A stretch of DNA of 64,000 nt from VXOI01 sp965197575 (GTDB lineage Bacteria; Chloroflexota; Dehalococcoidia; Lucifugimonadales; UBA3495), in contig OZ240214.1 of NCBI GenBank assembly GCA_965197575.1, forward strand, positions 2,480,001 through 2,544,000. Direction: 5' to 3'. Below, piece after piece: positions 1 to 8,035 of this stretch. The position numbers and the translations under genes are program-made. The number at the start of each line of letters is the position of its first letter. The stretch's first letter is position 1. The notes below the pieces were generated by a model. The model was given only the letters and a program-made list of their open reading frames with translations. It was not told where the DNA came from and did not search any database.

Positions 1-500
1 AGGATCTGCAGGTCGGGAGAGAGGAAGGACCGGAATGTCTTGTCCGTCGAGTTGTCGGCCCTGGCCTGATTCATGGTCTTGAAGAAGTCGTCGGCGTGGA
101 TGAAGCGCACCGAGTGTCCGGTGCGGACGGCGGCGTAGCCCAGGGTCTGGGCCAGGAATCTCTTGCCGACTCCCGCCGGTCCCACCAGCAGGACGTGTTC
201 GCGCTTGTCCAAGAACTCCAGGGAGAAGGCGGCGTCCAGGAGCCGGCGGTCCAGGGTGATGGAGGCCGTCCAGTCGAAGTCTTCGAGACGGCAGGTCTTC
301 TCGAAGCCAGCGCGATGCAGCCGGGTCTCGATACGCCGGTTCTCCCGGCGGTTCACCTCGTCGGCCAGGATGATTTCCAGGAAGGAGGCGTAGTCCAGTT
401 GCTCCCTGCGGGCCAGGGCGATGCGCTCGGGCAGGGTATCAAGCATGGCGCCCAGCTTGAGCCTCTTGAGCAGCGGGGCCAGTTCGGCGTTGCGGGTCAT
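1..500 (-). CDS. istB: IS21-family helper ATPase IstB (cut by window edge)
   Basis: AAA+ ATP-binding helper of IS21-type transposition; works with the IstA transposase. Reading from an ATG at 500, the first residues are MTRNAELAPLLKRLKLGAM, followed by a Walker A motif LLVGPAGVGKRFLAQ near residue 105 and the conserved VRFIHADDFFKTM stretch. The C-terminal third lies beyond position 1. Its ATG overlaps the TGA of istA by ATGA, the usual IS21 arrangement. Family assignment is firm; intactness cannot be judged because the end is missing. The partner istA is broken, so this copy is probably immobile unless complemented. Confidence 0.9.
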   Translation of the reverse strand, partial: MTRNAELAPLLKRLKLGAMLDTLPERIALARREQLDYASFLEIILADEVNRRENRRIETRLHRAGFEKTCRLEDFDWTASITLDRRLLDAAFSLEFLDKREHVLLVGPAGVGKRFLAQTLGYAAVRTGHSVRFIHADDFFKTMNQARADNSTDKTFRSFLSPDLQI

Positions 501-845
501 GGTTGACCCCCTTCTGTTGAGTTATGGCCGTTGGCTTGGGCGAAGACGGAGCCGGGCCTGACGAAGCGGCCCGGCGGCAAGGGGTCGGGATGGGGCGGCG
601 CATCCTGCTGCTCCAGTGCCTCCGTCAGGATGCGCTCAACGCGGCGCACGTCGATGAGGTCCACTTCCAGGGCCCTCCGGCAGGCGGCGTCCAGTAGGTC
701 CGGGGTGTAGCGCTGGCCGAGACGGATCAGCTTCTGTCCCTGCCGCACCTTGGCCTAGGACAGGGAACCTTCGAAGAGCCGGTCGGCGAAGGCGGCCACC
801 GCCGGCACCTGCTCCGCCGAGTTGCCCCTGATCCGGTCTGGCGCC
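497..845 (-). pseudogene. istA: IS21 transposase istA, C-terminal remnant with in-frame amber codon
   Basis: The C-terminal end of an IstA transposase. Residues RLGQRYTPDLLDAACRRALE and VDLIDVRRVERILTEALEQ are characteristic of the family. Upstream in the same frame is RIRGNSAEQVPAVAAFADRL and LFEGSLS, then a TAG at 755-757, then AKVRQGQKL. The TAG therefore interrupts otherwise continuous coding sequence. Homology fades above about 845, so the catalytic core is absent. The stop codon overlaps the istB start. This is a dead fragment of a once two-gene IS21 element. Confidence 0.8.
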
Positions 846-1097
846 CGCAGGGGGCGTCCCTCGCGGGCACCCCTTTGTCCAAGGGCCGCAACCTTTCCCG
901 GCCAATTCAATTAAAGAGTACCCGGCAAGCGGACGGGACGGACACAACCTGAGGCCACTGGTGGAGCAGATACCAGAAGACCTGAACCGGCCGGAAGGGA
1001 GAGAGGCGCCGGGAAGCCCACATCAGTGCAAGCCGGTGGACGCGGGGGAGCGGAGGGGTGCGCTCTATGGTACAGTGTGCGGCACTCGGGGGCGCAA

Positions 1098-4000
1098 ATG
1101 CGGGTAGTTTTACTTCTTCCCCTGGTGGTATTGGCTTCGACGGCGCTTTCCTGCACGGGGAACGAACCGGCCCCGTCGCCTGCGCCCACCGTAGAATCGG
1201 CGACAGTTCCGACGCCGGACATATCCGCTGCCGTAGAAGCGGGAATCGCAGCGACCAAAGAGGCCGAGGCATCCATCGAAGCTACCGTAACAGCCCGGGT
1301 CAAGGCGACCAAGGGGGCGGAGCCGACGCCTGTTCCAACGCCCACGCCACCTCCGGCTCTTGGTGCAACACCACAGCGGGCACCGACGCCCAAGCCCCAG
1401 ACACCGCCGCAAGCGGACCGGGAAGCGCTGGTCGTCCTCTATAACGTCACGGACGGCCCAAACTGGAGGAACAACACAAACTGGCTGAGCGACGTGCCGT
1501 TGGAAGAATGGGACAATGTCTACACAGACAGCACGGGCCGCGTAATCGGACTGTACCTCAACGACAACCAGTTGACCGGGGAGATACCGACGGAGTTGGG
1601 CAGCCTCGCCAACTTGGAATCACTGGACCTCAGCCAGAACCAGTTGAGCGGGGTGATACCGCCGCAGTTGGGCGACCTCGCCAATTTGGAATCACTGGAC
1701 CTCAGCCAGAACCAGTTGAGCGGGGTGATACCGCCGGAGCTGGGCAGCCTCGCCAGCCTGGAATCGCTGGGCCTCGGCGGGAACCAGTTGAGCGGGGAGA
1801 TACCGCCGGAGCTGGGCAGCCTCGCCAACCTGAGAGGGATGAGCCTCGGCCGAAACCAGTTGAGCGGGGCGATACCGCCGGAGTTGGGCAACCTCACCAG
1901 CCTGAAATATCTGTACCTCAACGATAATCAGTTGAGCGGGGAGATACCGCCGGAGTTGGGCAACCTGTCCAAGTTGATTAGACTGCACCTCGACGAGGAC
2001 CGGTTGAGCGGGGAGATACCGGCGGAGCTGGGCAGCCTCGCCAGCCTGGAATATCTCGACCTCGGCAGGAACCGGTTGAGCGGGGCGATACCGCCGCAGC
2101 TGGGCAACCTCGCCAACTTGACAGCCCTGGACCTCCGGGAGAACCAGTTGAGCGGGGAGATACCGCCGCAGTTGGGCAACCTCGCCAGCCTGACAGCGTT
2201 GTACTTCGCCAATAACCAGTTGAGCGGAGAGATACCGCCGCAGTTGGGCAACCTCGCCAACTTGGAATGGCTGGCCCTGGGCGGGAACCGGTTGAGCGGG
2301 GAGATACCGGCGGAGCTGGGCAGCCTCACCTTCCTGACAGCGCTGCACCTCTACGGGAACCGGTTGAGCGGGTGTGTGCCAAGCGGTCTGCAACGCCAGT
2401 TGGATAGGGACGATACCCACTTGGGCGGTCTGCCGTTTTGCCTGAGTTCCGAAGCGCCCACGGCCACGCCTCCGCCGGCGCAAACCTCGTCCGAAAGAGA
2501 AGCGCTGGCCGCCCTCTACCACGCCACGGACGGCCCAAACTGGAGGAACAACACAAACTGGCTGAGCGACGCGCCGTTGGACGAATGGCGCCATGTCTCC
2601 ACTGACAGCGCGGGCAGCGTAATCACACTGGGCCTCAGGAACAACCAGTTGAGCGGGACGATACCTCCGGAGTTGGGCAACCTCGCCAACCTGAGAGGGA
2701 TGAGCCTCAGCGGGAACCAGTTGAGCGGGGAGATACCGCCGGAGTTGGGCAACCTGTTCAAGTTGATTCGACTGAGCCTCGACGGGAACCAGTTGAGCGG
2801 GGAGATACCGCCGGAACTGGGCAGCCTCGCCAGCCTGGAAGTGCTACGCCTCAGGAACAACCAGTTGAGCGGGGCGATACCGCCTGAGCTGGGCAGCCTC
2901 GCCTTCCTGAAATATCTGGTACTCGGCGGGAACCAGTTGAGCGGGGAGATACCGCCGGAGTTGGGCAGCCTCGCCAACCTGGGATGGCTGTACCTCAACG
3001 ATAATCAGTTGACCGGGGCGATACCTCCGGAGTTGGGCAACCTAGCCAACCTAAAATATCTGGAACTCGGAGGGAACCAGTTGAGCGGGGCGATACCGCC
3101 GGAGTTGGGCAACCTGTCCAAGTTGATTAGACTGCACCTCGACGAGAACCGGTTGAGCGGGGCGATACCGCCCGAGCTGGGCAGCCTCGCCGGCCTAGAA
3201 TATCTCGACCTCGGCAGGAACCGGTTGAGCGGGGCGATACCGCCGCAGCTGGGCAACCTCGCCAACTTGACAGCCCTGGACCTCCGGGAGAACCAGTTGA
3301 GCGGAGAGATACCGCCGCAGCTGGGCAACCTCGCCAGCCTGACAGCGTTGTACTTCGCCAATAACCAGTTGAGCGGAGAGATACCGCCGCAGTTGGGCGA
3401 CCTCACCAACTTGGAATGGCTGGCCCTAGGCGGGAATCGGTTGAGCGGGGAGATACCGGCGGAGCTGGGCAGCCTCACCTTCCTGACAGCGCTGCACCTC
3501 TACGGGAACCGGTTGAGCGGGTGTGTGCCAAGCGGTCTGCAACGCCAGTTGGATAGGGACGATACCCACTTGGGCGTTCTGCCGTTCTGCCGGGGAGCCG
3601 ATGCGCCCACGGCCACGCCTCCGCCGGCGCAAACCTTGTCCGAAAGAGAAGCGCTGGTCGCCCTCTACCATGCCACGGACGGCCCAAACTGGAGGAACAA
3701 CACAAACTGGCTGAGCGACGCGCCGTTGGACGGATGGCGCCATGTCTCCACTGACAGCGCGGGCAGCGTAATCACACTGGACCTCAGGAACAACCAGTTG
3801 AGCGGGGCGATACCGCCGGAGTTGGGCAACCTGTTCAAGTTGATTCGACTGAGCCTCGACGGGAACCAGTTGAGCGGGGAGATACCGCCGGAACTGGGCA
3901 GCCTCGCCTTCCTGAAAATTCTGGAACTCGGCGGGAACCGGTTGAGCGGGGCGATACCGGCGGAGTTGGGCAACCTGTTCAAGTTGTTTCAACTGAGCCT

Positions 4001-4598
4001 CTACGGGAACCAGTTGAGCGGGGCGATACCGGCGGAGTTGGGCAGCCTCGCCAACCTGCAATGGCTGTCCCTCAGCGCGAACCAGTTGAGCGGGGCGATA
4101 CCGCCGGAGTTGGGCAACCTCGCCAGCCTGACAAGTCTGGCCCTCAACCGGAATCAGTTGAGCGGGGCGATACCGCCGGAGTTGGGCAACCTCTCCGGCC
4201 TGATGACGCTGCACCTCGAAGAGAACCAATTGAGCGGGGCGATACCTCCAGAGTTGGGCAACCTAGCTAGCCTAGACTGGATGGACCTCGATTACAACCA
4301 GTTGAGCGGGACGATACCTCCGGAGTTGGGCAACCTCGCCAACCTGAGAGGGATGAGCCTCGGCGGCAACCAGTTGAGCGGGACGATACCTCCGGAGTGG
4401 GGCAATCTCGCCAACCTGGAAGGGCTGTACCTCGGCGGGAATCAGTTGAGCGGGGAGATACCTCCGGAGTTGGGCAACCTCGCCAGTTTGAAAGTGCTGG
4501 ACCTCGGCGGGAACCAGTTGAGCGGATGTGTGGCAAGCGGTCTGCAAGGCCAGTTGAATAGGACCTATACCGACTTGGGCGGTCTGCCGTTCTGCTAA
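1098..4598 (+). CDS. Large secreted lipoprotein with three plant-type LRR modules
   Basis: Predicted surface or secreted protein of 1166 residues. The start chosen is ATG 1098 because MRVVLLLPLVVLASTALSC is a lipoprotein-like signal with Cys at residue 19; a longer frame opens at 1026 but lacks this property. A Pro/Thr-rich spacer (PTPVPTPTPPP) follows. Three modules then repeat the same architecture: a cap with ALVVLYNVTDGPNWRNNTNW, 11 to 13 LRRs of about 24 residues with the form NQLSGEIPPELGNLANLxxL, and a Cys-containing C-cap (LSGCVPSGLQ ... LPFC). Modules start near 1418, 2490 and 3640, and about 36 LRRs are present. Linkers between modules are again Pro/Thr-rich (APTATPPPAQT). A TGGTACAGT sequence at 1068-1076 could be an extended -10. 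Likely a ligand- or surface-binding protein; the partner is unknown. Confidence 0.88.
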   Translation: MRVVLLLPLVVLASTALSCTGNEPAPSPAPTVESATVPTPDISAAVEAGIAATKEAEASIEATVTARVKATKGAEPTPVPTPTPPPALGATPQRAPTPKPQTPPQADREALVVLYNVTDGPNWRNNTNWLSDVPLEEWDNVYTDSTGRVIGLYLNDNQLTGEIPTELGSLANLESLDLSQNQLSGVIPPQLGDLANLESLDLSQNQLSGVIPPELGSLASLESLGLGGNQLSGEIPPELGSLANLRGMSLGRNQLSGAIPPELGNLTSLKYLYLNDNQLSGEIPPELGNLSKLIRLHLDEDRLSGEIPAELGSLASLEYLDLGRNRLSGAIPPQLGNLANLTALDLRENQLSGEIPPQLGNLASLTALYFANNQLSGEIPPQLGNLANLEWLALGGNRLSGEIPAELGSLTFLTALHLYGNRLSGCVPSGLQRQLDRDDTHLGGLPFCLSSEAPTATPPPAQTSSEREALAALYHATDGPNWRNNTNWLSDAPLDEWRHVSTDSAGSVITLGLRNNQLSGTIPPELGNLANLRGMSLSGNQLSGEIPPELGNLFKLIRLSLDGNQLSGEIPPELGSLASLEVLRLRNNQLSGAIPPELGSLAFLKYLVLGGNQLSGEIPPELGSLANLGWLYLNDNQLTGAIPPELGNLANLKYLELGGNQLSGAIPPELGNLSKLIRLHLDENRLSGAIPPELGSLAGLEYLDLGRNRLSGAIPPQLGNLANLTALDLRENQLSGEIPPQLGNLASLTALYFANNQLSGEIPPQLGDLTNLEWLALGGNRLSGEIPAELGSLTFLTALHLYGNRLSGCVPSGLQRQLDRDDTHLGVLPFCRGADAPTATPPPAQTLSEREALVALYHATDGPNWRNNTNWLSDAPLDGWRHVSTDSAGSVITLDLRNNQLSGAIPPELGNLFKLIRLSLDGNQLSGEIPPELGSLAFLKILELGGNRLSGAIPAELGNLFKLFQLSLYGNQLSGAIPAELGSLANLQWLSLSANQLSGAIPPELGNLASLTSLALNRNQLSGAIPPELGNLSGLMTLHLEENQLSGAIPPELGNLASLDWMDLDYNQLSGTIPPELGNLANLRGMSLGGNQLSGTIPPEWGNLANLEGLYLGGNQLSGEIPPELGNLASLKVLDLGGNQLSGCVASGLQGQLNRTYTDLGGLPFC

Positions 4599-4613
4599 AA
4601 CCCCGGCGTACCT

Positions 4614-4642
4614 CCTGACAGAGTATGTAACGGGTTGTCAGG
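4614..4642. other. Hairpin downstream of the LRR gene
   Basis: CCTGACA (4614-4620) pairs with TGTCAGG (4636-4642). There is no T-tract, so it is not a classical terminator. Its left arm, CTGACAGAGTATGTAA, resembles the terminal sequence CTGACAGGGGTATGTA of the IS4-type MITEs in this window and may be a relic of one. Confidence 0.35.
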
Positions 4643-4800
4643 AAGGTGGCTGATGGGTAACCCATGGTACCGCAGGACGATTGCAAAGTCGGGGAAGGAG
4701 GTTTAAAAGGGGAATTACATCGAATTTTACCCGAAACCCTTGATTTCTGGCAAGCCTGTGGGTAAAATATAGCCATAATCTAGATAGGGTTGTATTGATT

Positions 4801-5763
4801 ATGGCTAGCACGTCCGGCCCCGGCAAGTCCCACCGCAAGGGTATCTCCCTGATGGATGCGGTCAAGATGTTCGATACCGAGCAAAAGGCCGAAACCTGGT
4901 TCATCGAACAGCGCTGGCCGGACGGTGTTACCTGCCCCTTCTGCCAGTCCGATGCAGTCAGTCCCCGCCCCAGCCGCAAGCCCCAGCCCTTCCGTTGCCG
5001 GACTTGCCGTAAGGATTTCTCGGTCAAGACCGGAACGGTACTCCACAGCTCCAACATTCCCTTGAGCAAGTGGGCCATCGGGTTCTACCTGTTCATGACC
5101 AATCTCAAAGGCGTGTCCTCGATGAAACTGCACCGCGACCTGGAAATCACCCAGCGGAGCGCCTGGCACATGGCCCACCGCATTCGTGAGACGCTGGACG
5201 CCACCGGCGGGAAGTTCGCAGGGCCTGTGGAAGCCGACGAAACCTACATCGGCGGGAAGGAAGGTAACAAGCACGAATCCAAGAAGCTGAAGGCCGGTCG
5301 CGGGGCCGTGGGAAAAGCGCCCGTCGCCGGAATCAAGGACAGGGCGACGAATCAGGTCCGCACTACGGTTGTGGAGTCCACCAACAAGGCCACGCTCCAG
5401 GGATTCGTGATTCGCAACACCGAGGCCAACGCGACGGTCTACACCGACGAAGCCTCAGCCTACGTGGGAATCCCCAGGGCGCACGAAGCGGTAGCTCACA
5501 GCGCGGGTGAGTACGTGCGGGAAATGGCCCACACCAACGGGATGGAAAGCCATTGGGCGATGTTCAAGCGCGGGATCGTCGGGGTGTACCATCACGTCTC
5601 GGTCAAGCACCTTCCCCGCTACACCACGGAGTTCGAGGGGCGCCATAACCGCAGGCCGATGAACACCGCCGAACAAATGGGTCTGATGGCCAGGGAGGTG
5701 GATGGGAAGCGGCTCACCTATGCCGCACTGACCGGCAAGCGGTACGCCCGATTCCAAGCCTAG
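4801..5763 (+). CDS. IS1595/ISXO2-family transposase
   Basis: DDE transposase of 320 residues that mobilises the 4709-7996 element. The N-terminal zinc ribbon (CPFCQSD near residue 43 and CRTCRKDF near 67) is typical of the family. The catalytic domain shows VEADETYIGGKEG, then TVYTDEASAYVGI and NGMESHWAMFKRGIVGVYHH. Length is normal for the family and no frameshift is seen. ATG 4801 is preferred; an in-frame TTG two codons upstream (4795) is possible. A weak GATAGGG lies about 12 bases upstream. It appears functional. Confidence 0.93.
   Translation: MASTSGPGKSHRKGISLMDAVKMFDTEQKAETWFIEQRWPDGVTCPFCQSDAVSPRPSRKPQPFRCRTCRKDFSVKTGTVLHSSNIPLSKWAIGFYLFMTNLKGVSSMKLHRDLEITQRSAWHMAHRIRETLDATGGKFAGPVEADETYIGGKEGNKHESKKLKAGRGAVGKAPVAGIKDRATNQVRTTVVESTNKATLQGFVIRNTEANATVYTDEASAYVGIPRAHEAVAHSAGEYVREMAHTNGMESHWAMFKRGIVGVYHHVSVKHLPRYTTEFEGRHNRRPMNTAEQMGLMAREVDGKRLTYAALTGKRYARFQA
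5702..5736. repeat. 35-bp direct repeat, first copy (transposase 3' end)
   Basis: The 35 bases 5702-5736, inside the transposase gene near its end, recur exactly at 6126-6160, 424 bp downstream. The second copy lies at the 3' end of the small gene at 6138-6296 on the other strand. This is a plausible scar of the event that captured cargo behind the transposase. Confidence 0.85.
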
Positions 5764-5836
5764 CTGTTTCGCAAGCAAAGAGCACCCCCGACGGTGAGAG
5801 TTTGGCAACGCTACCGACGGGGATGCGGAGTAGTGA

Positions 5837-6037
5837 ATGGTAGAGGCGTTACTGGACGCTTATTGTGCGCTGATCACCCTCGGCGGCCATACCTCCAAAG
5901 GGCGCGTGCTATTCGTCTTATTCCTGGCGACGGTGGGTCTAGCGGTGGTAGGGTTTCTCCACAGGCGCAGTGGTCGTGATGCGATTGGATTTGCTGGGCC
6001 CACCGGTATAGCCTTGTTTGTCGCGTTATTATGCTGA
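5837..6037 (+). CDS. Small membrane protein, transposon cargo
   Basis: A 66-residue protein with two hydrophobic segments, roughly RVLFVLFLATVGLAVVGFL (residues 23-41) and a C-terminal IALFVALLC. GGAG at 5827-5830 sits six bases before the ATG, which favours this strand. An overlapping minus-strand frame (5874-6098, beginning METIVAILLLVVLVWLTLS) is also membrane-like but has no clear ribosome-binding site. No family recognised. Confidence 0.4.
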   Translation: MVEALLDAYCALITLGGHTSKGRVLFVLFLATVGLAVVGFLHRRSGRDAIGFAGPTGIALFVALLC

Positions 6038-6125
6038 TGTTGGAGAGCGTCAGCCACACCAACACGACGAGGAGTAAGATGGCGACGATGGTTTCCATGT
6101 GCAGATGATACCACGGCTTGGGATC

Positions 6126-6160
6126 ATGGGAAGCGGCTCACCTATGCCGCACTGACCGGC
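6126..6160. repeat. 35-bp direct repeat, second copy
   Basis: Exact copy of 5702-5736. It supplies the last codons (RSVRHR) and stop of the small minus-strand gene 6138-6296, so that gene's C-terminus is made from antisense transposase sequence. Confidence 0.85.
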
Positions 6161-6296
6161 TCTGCCCGTACCCGCCAGCCCCGGATGGTCTAGCGTCGGC
6201 AAGGCTTTTGCGCTTCCTCTCTTCGGCGTGAATCTTGTACAGCATCTCCCGAGGACTCAGCGTCTTGGGGACGGGTGTCCGCTTTTTCTTCGCCAC
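6138..6296 (-). CDS. Small basic protein, transposon cargo
   Basis: Starts with GTG at 6296, preceded by GGAGG with a six-base spacing, a strong ribosome-binding site. The 52 residues (AKKKRTPVPKTLSPREMLYK...) are strongly basic in the first half. The C-terminal RSVRHR is encoded by the duplicated transposase fragment. A longer frame to 6377 exists but would ignore the good site. Function unknown; the charge suggests nucleic-acid contact, which is only inference. Confidence 0.5.
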   Translation of the reverse strand: MAKKKRTPVPKTLSPREMLYKIHAEERKRKSLADARPSGAGGYGQSRSVRHR

Positions 6297-6415
6297 GAAA
6301 AGCCTCCGCCCCGGAAACCGGAACGGAGGCGCAATTGCGGGTGGAAGGCGGCGCTGGTAAAATCCCAGCGTGCACATCGGATGCCTGCGTGCCTAGTCCG
6401 TCCAGGTGTTCCGAG

Positions 6416-6455
6416 CAACGCCCTGCTACTCAAATAGCGGGGCGTTGTGTTTTTA
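6416..6455 (+). terminator. Rho-independent terminator inside the cargo region
   Basis: CAACGCCCTGCTA (6416-6428) pairs with TAGCGGGGCGTTG (6435-6447) over 13 bp with one G-U pair, loop CTCAAA, followed by TGTTTTTA. It is oriented to stop plus-strand transcription, yet the nearest upstream plus-strand gene ends at 6037. It may terminate a small unannotated RNA from about 6300-6415, or readthrough from the transposase. Confidence 0.75.
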
Positions 6456-6518
6456 AGTTTGGCGTGAGTCTATCACGCAGGGTTTTTCAACGGCAACGGG
6501 TGGACCGCAAGGGCATGG

Positions 6519-7169
6519 TCATGCGCTCAATCGTTGCCTGAGTCCCACGACCAGGCAGACCCCTCCAGCCAGCACGAGGGGGATGCCGATGAGGGCTGTC
6601 ACCAACAGATTGCAGGCTATACCGGCCACCAATGCAGCCCCACCCGCGAGCAGCGTCTTGTTCGCGGCCGACTTGCGATACCTCTTGACCTCTGGACTGC
6701 GGAGTGCCGAAACAAGTTCATCCGCTCTTTCCCGGCTAACACCGGCCAATTCGAGCTTGTTAATGATCTGCTGGGCGTTGTAGCTCTCCATGATTTGGAG
6801 TGCCACAAATGTGGCGGGGTCGGTGTCTATCACGGCCTGTTCTTCAGGGGATAAGCGAACTGGAGGCTGAAGCCCCAACCAATCGGCCTGGTTGCGATAC
6901 CTCTTGACCTCTGGACTGCGGAGTGCCGAAACAAGTTCATCCGCTCTTTCCCGGCTAACACCGGCCAATTCGAGCTTGTTAATGATCTGCTGGGCGTTGT
7001 AGCCCTCCGTGATTTGGAGTGCCACAAATGTGGCGGGGTCGGTGTCTATCACGGCCTGTTCTTCAGGGGATATGCGAACTGGAGGCTGAAGCCCCAACCA
7101 ATCGGCCTGGTTCGGAATACGTCCAGGTGTTGCATTGGACTGGGAATCGCTGCTGTTGTCGTCAGGCAC
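6519..7169 (-). CDS. Membrane-anchored protein with an internal 73-residue duplication
   Basis: A 216-residue protein starting at GTG 7169, with AAGGGGG upstream on the minus strand. After an acidic N-terminus, a 73-residue unit occurs twice in tandem, each containing NQADWLGLQPPVR, SPEEQAVIDTDPATFVALQ and NKLELAGVSRERADELVSAL. At DNA level the period is 219 bp and the copies are almost identical, so the duplication is recent. The end has two hydrophobic stretches (TLLAGGAALVAGIACNLLV and GIPLVLAGGVCLVVGL), placing the repeats on one side of the membrane. The unit looks helical. Family not recognised. Confidence 0.7.
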   Translation of the reverse strand: MPDDNSSDSQSNATPGRIPNQADWLGLQPPVRISPEEQAVIDTDPATFVALQITEGYNAQQIINKLELAGVSRERADELVSALRSPEVKRYRNQADWLGLQPPVRLSPEEQAVIDTDPATFVALQIMESYNAQQIINKLELAGVSRERADELVSALRSPEVKRYRKSAANKTLLAGGAALVAGIACNLLVTALIGIPLVLAGGVCLVVGLRQRLSA

Positions 7170-7351
7170 AGGGAACCCCCTTGACGGTGAAGGATGGGGA
7201 AACCTGCCAAAGCATCCTCAGCCTAACGAGCCATACAAGGGGGCACGAAGCCCCATCCGGGTAATCACTTGGTTAGACTCGCAAGGTTGAAATGGGATGC
7301 TTTGGCGGGTAAGATACTACTGGAAATAGGCAGGACGGTCAAGGCTGCGAT

Positions 7352-7633
7352 ATGCCGGTAAGCAGGACAAGAAGCACGAAAAAGACAAGGGTGACAAGGA
7401 AGAAGAGGGAACGGGGCCGCCCGATGAAGCAGGGCTATGCGCCCAGAATCGACGCGACGCCGGAGGAAATGGCGAAGGCCATGTTCTCCCTGCCCGCCGA
7501 TCACCAGTGGGAGTACGAGAAAGAGGGCGGAAAGGTCTACCGTTGCGTCAACTGTGAGCGGGAGGTAGCCTACCCCGAAACCCTGTACCGCGACGGGCGG
7601 TGCGAGGATTGCCACGACTCCCCGGTCGAGTAG
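7352..7633 (+). CDS. Small zinc-ribbon protein, transposon cargo
   Basis: 93 residues. A Lys/Arg-rich N-terminus (TRSTKKTRVTRKKRERGRP) is followed by PRIDATPEEMAKAMFSLPAD and a C-terminal zinc ribbon with CVNC near residue 66 and CEDC near residue 84. The two CxxC pairs and basic tail suggest nucleic-acid binding. It is encoded within the IS1595-type element. I have a sense that similar short proteins occur in related genomes but cannot name a family. Confidence 0.65.
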   Translation: MPVSRTRSTKKTRVTRKKRERGRPMKQGYAPRIDATPEEMAKAMFSLPADHQWEYEKEGGKVYRCVNCEREVAYPETLYRDGRCEDCHDSPVE

Positions 7634-7669
7634 CCAGGGCTTTTCCAGTTCAGGCTATAAGAGGAGCGT

Positions 7670-7978
7670 ATGACTACTAATGCGTCGGGGAAACTGAACA
7701 TGGGAGGAGTCTCGGCTATAGAATCCATTACCATCATTCCTTCGAGTGAGCGCACAGAGAAACAGAGGCGATATCTGAATGCTTGCTTGATAGCCCTGGC
7801 TCATCAACCGACACGCTGGTATGCCTATCAGGATTGGGGGCCTGGAGGCCCAGTAGCCTTTCTCGCTGCAAGGGGTGTAGAGTTCTCCCCGGCCCGCAAT
7901 CCTCGTGCGGAGGAAAGGTCTTGGTACGACGGATGCGGAGGCGGCTACTCGCATTGGCAAGAAAAGGGACTTGGGTAA
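7670..7978 (+). CDS. Hypothetical protein, transposon cargo
   Basis: 102 residues starting at ATG 7670 behind GAGGAG (about 7662-7667), a good ribosome-binding site. The sequence includes IIPSSERTEKQRRYLNACLI and ends YDGCGGGYSHWQEKGLG, with the last codons reaching into the right inverted repeat. There are no obvious motifs or membrane segments. It is 36 bases downstream of the zinc-ribbon gene and probably cotranscribed. Function unknown. Confidence 0.55.
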   Translation: MTTNASGKLNMGGVSAIESITIIPSSERTEKQRRYLNACLIALAHQPTRWYAYQDWGPGGPVAFLAARGVEFSPARNPRAEERSWYDGCGGGYSHWQEKGLG

Positions 7979-8035
7979 AATTCGATGTAATTCCCCTTTA
8001 AAAGATAGGGAAGTGAGCTATGGGAGTGTGTGGAT

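Larger units (their letters stand above)
4709..7996 (+). mobile_element. IS1595-type transposon with five small cargo genes
   Basis: Perfect 24-bp inverted repeats occupy 4709-4732 (begins GGGGAATTACATCG) and 7973-7996 (ends CGATGTAATTCCCC). Both are flanked by a direct repeat TTTAAAA (4702-4708 and 7997-8003), the target duplication. Inside are an intact IS1595/ISXO2-type transposase at the left end and five candidate passenger genes on both strands, a terminator and a 35-bp duplication of the transposase tail. IS1595-family elements with passenger genes are known; this cargo set is not one I recognise. Confidence 0.85.

Noticed and set aside
1692..4229. Long minus-strand open frames across the LRR gene
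   Set aside because: They are antisense shadows of the repeat DNA; their own repeats (AQLRRYLPAQ) follow from the LRR code and they lack starts, ribosome sites and composition of real genes.
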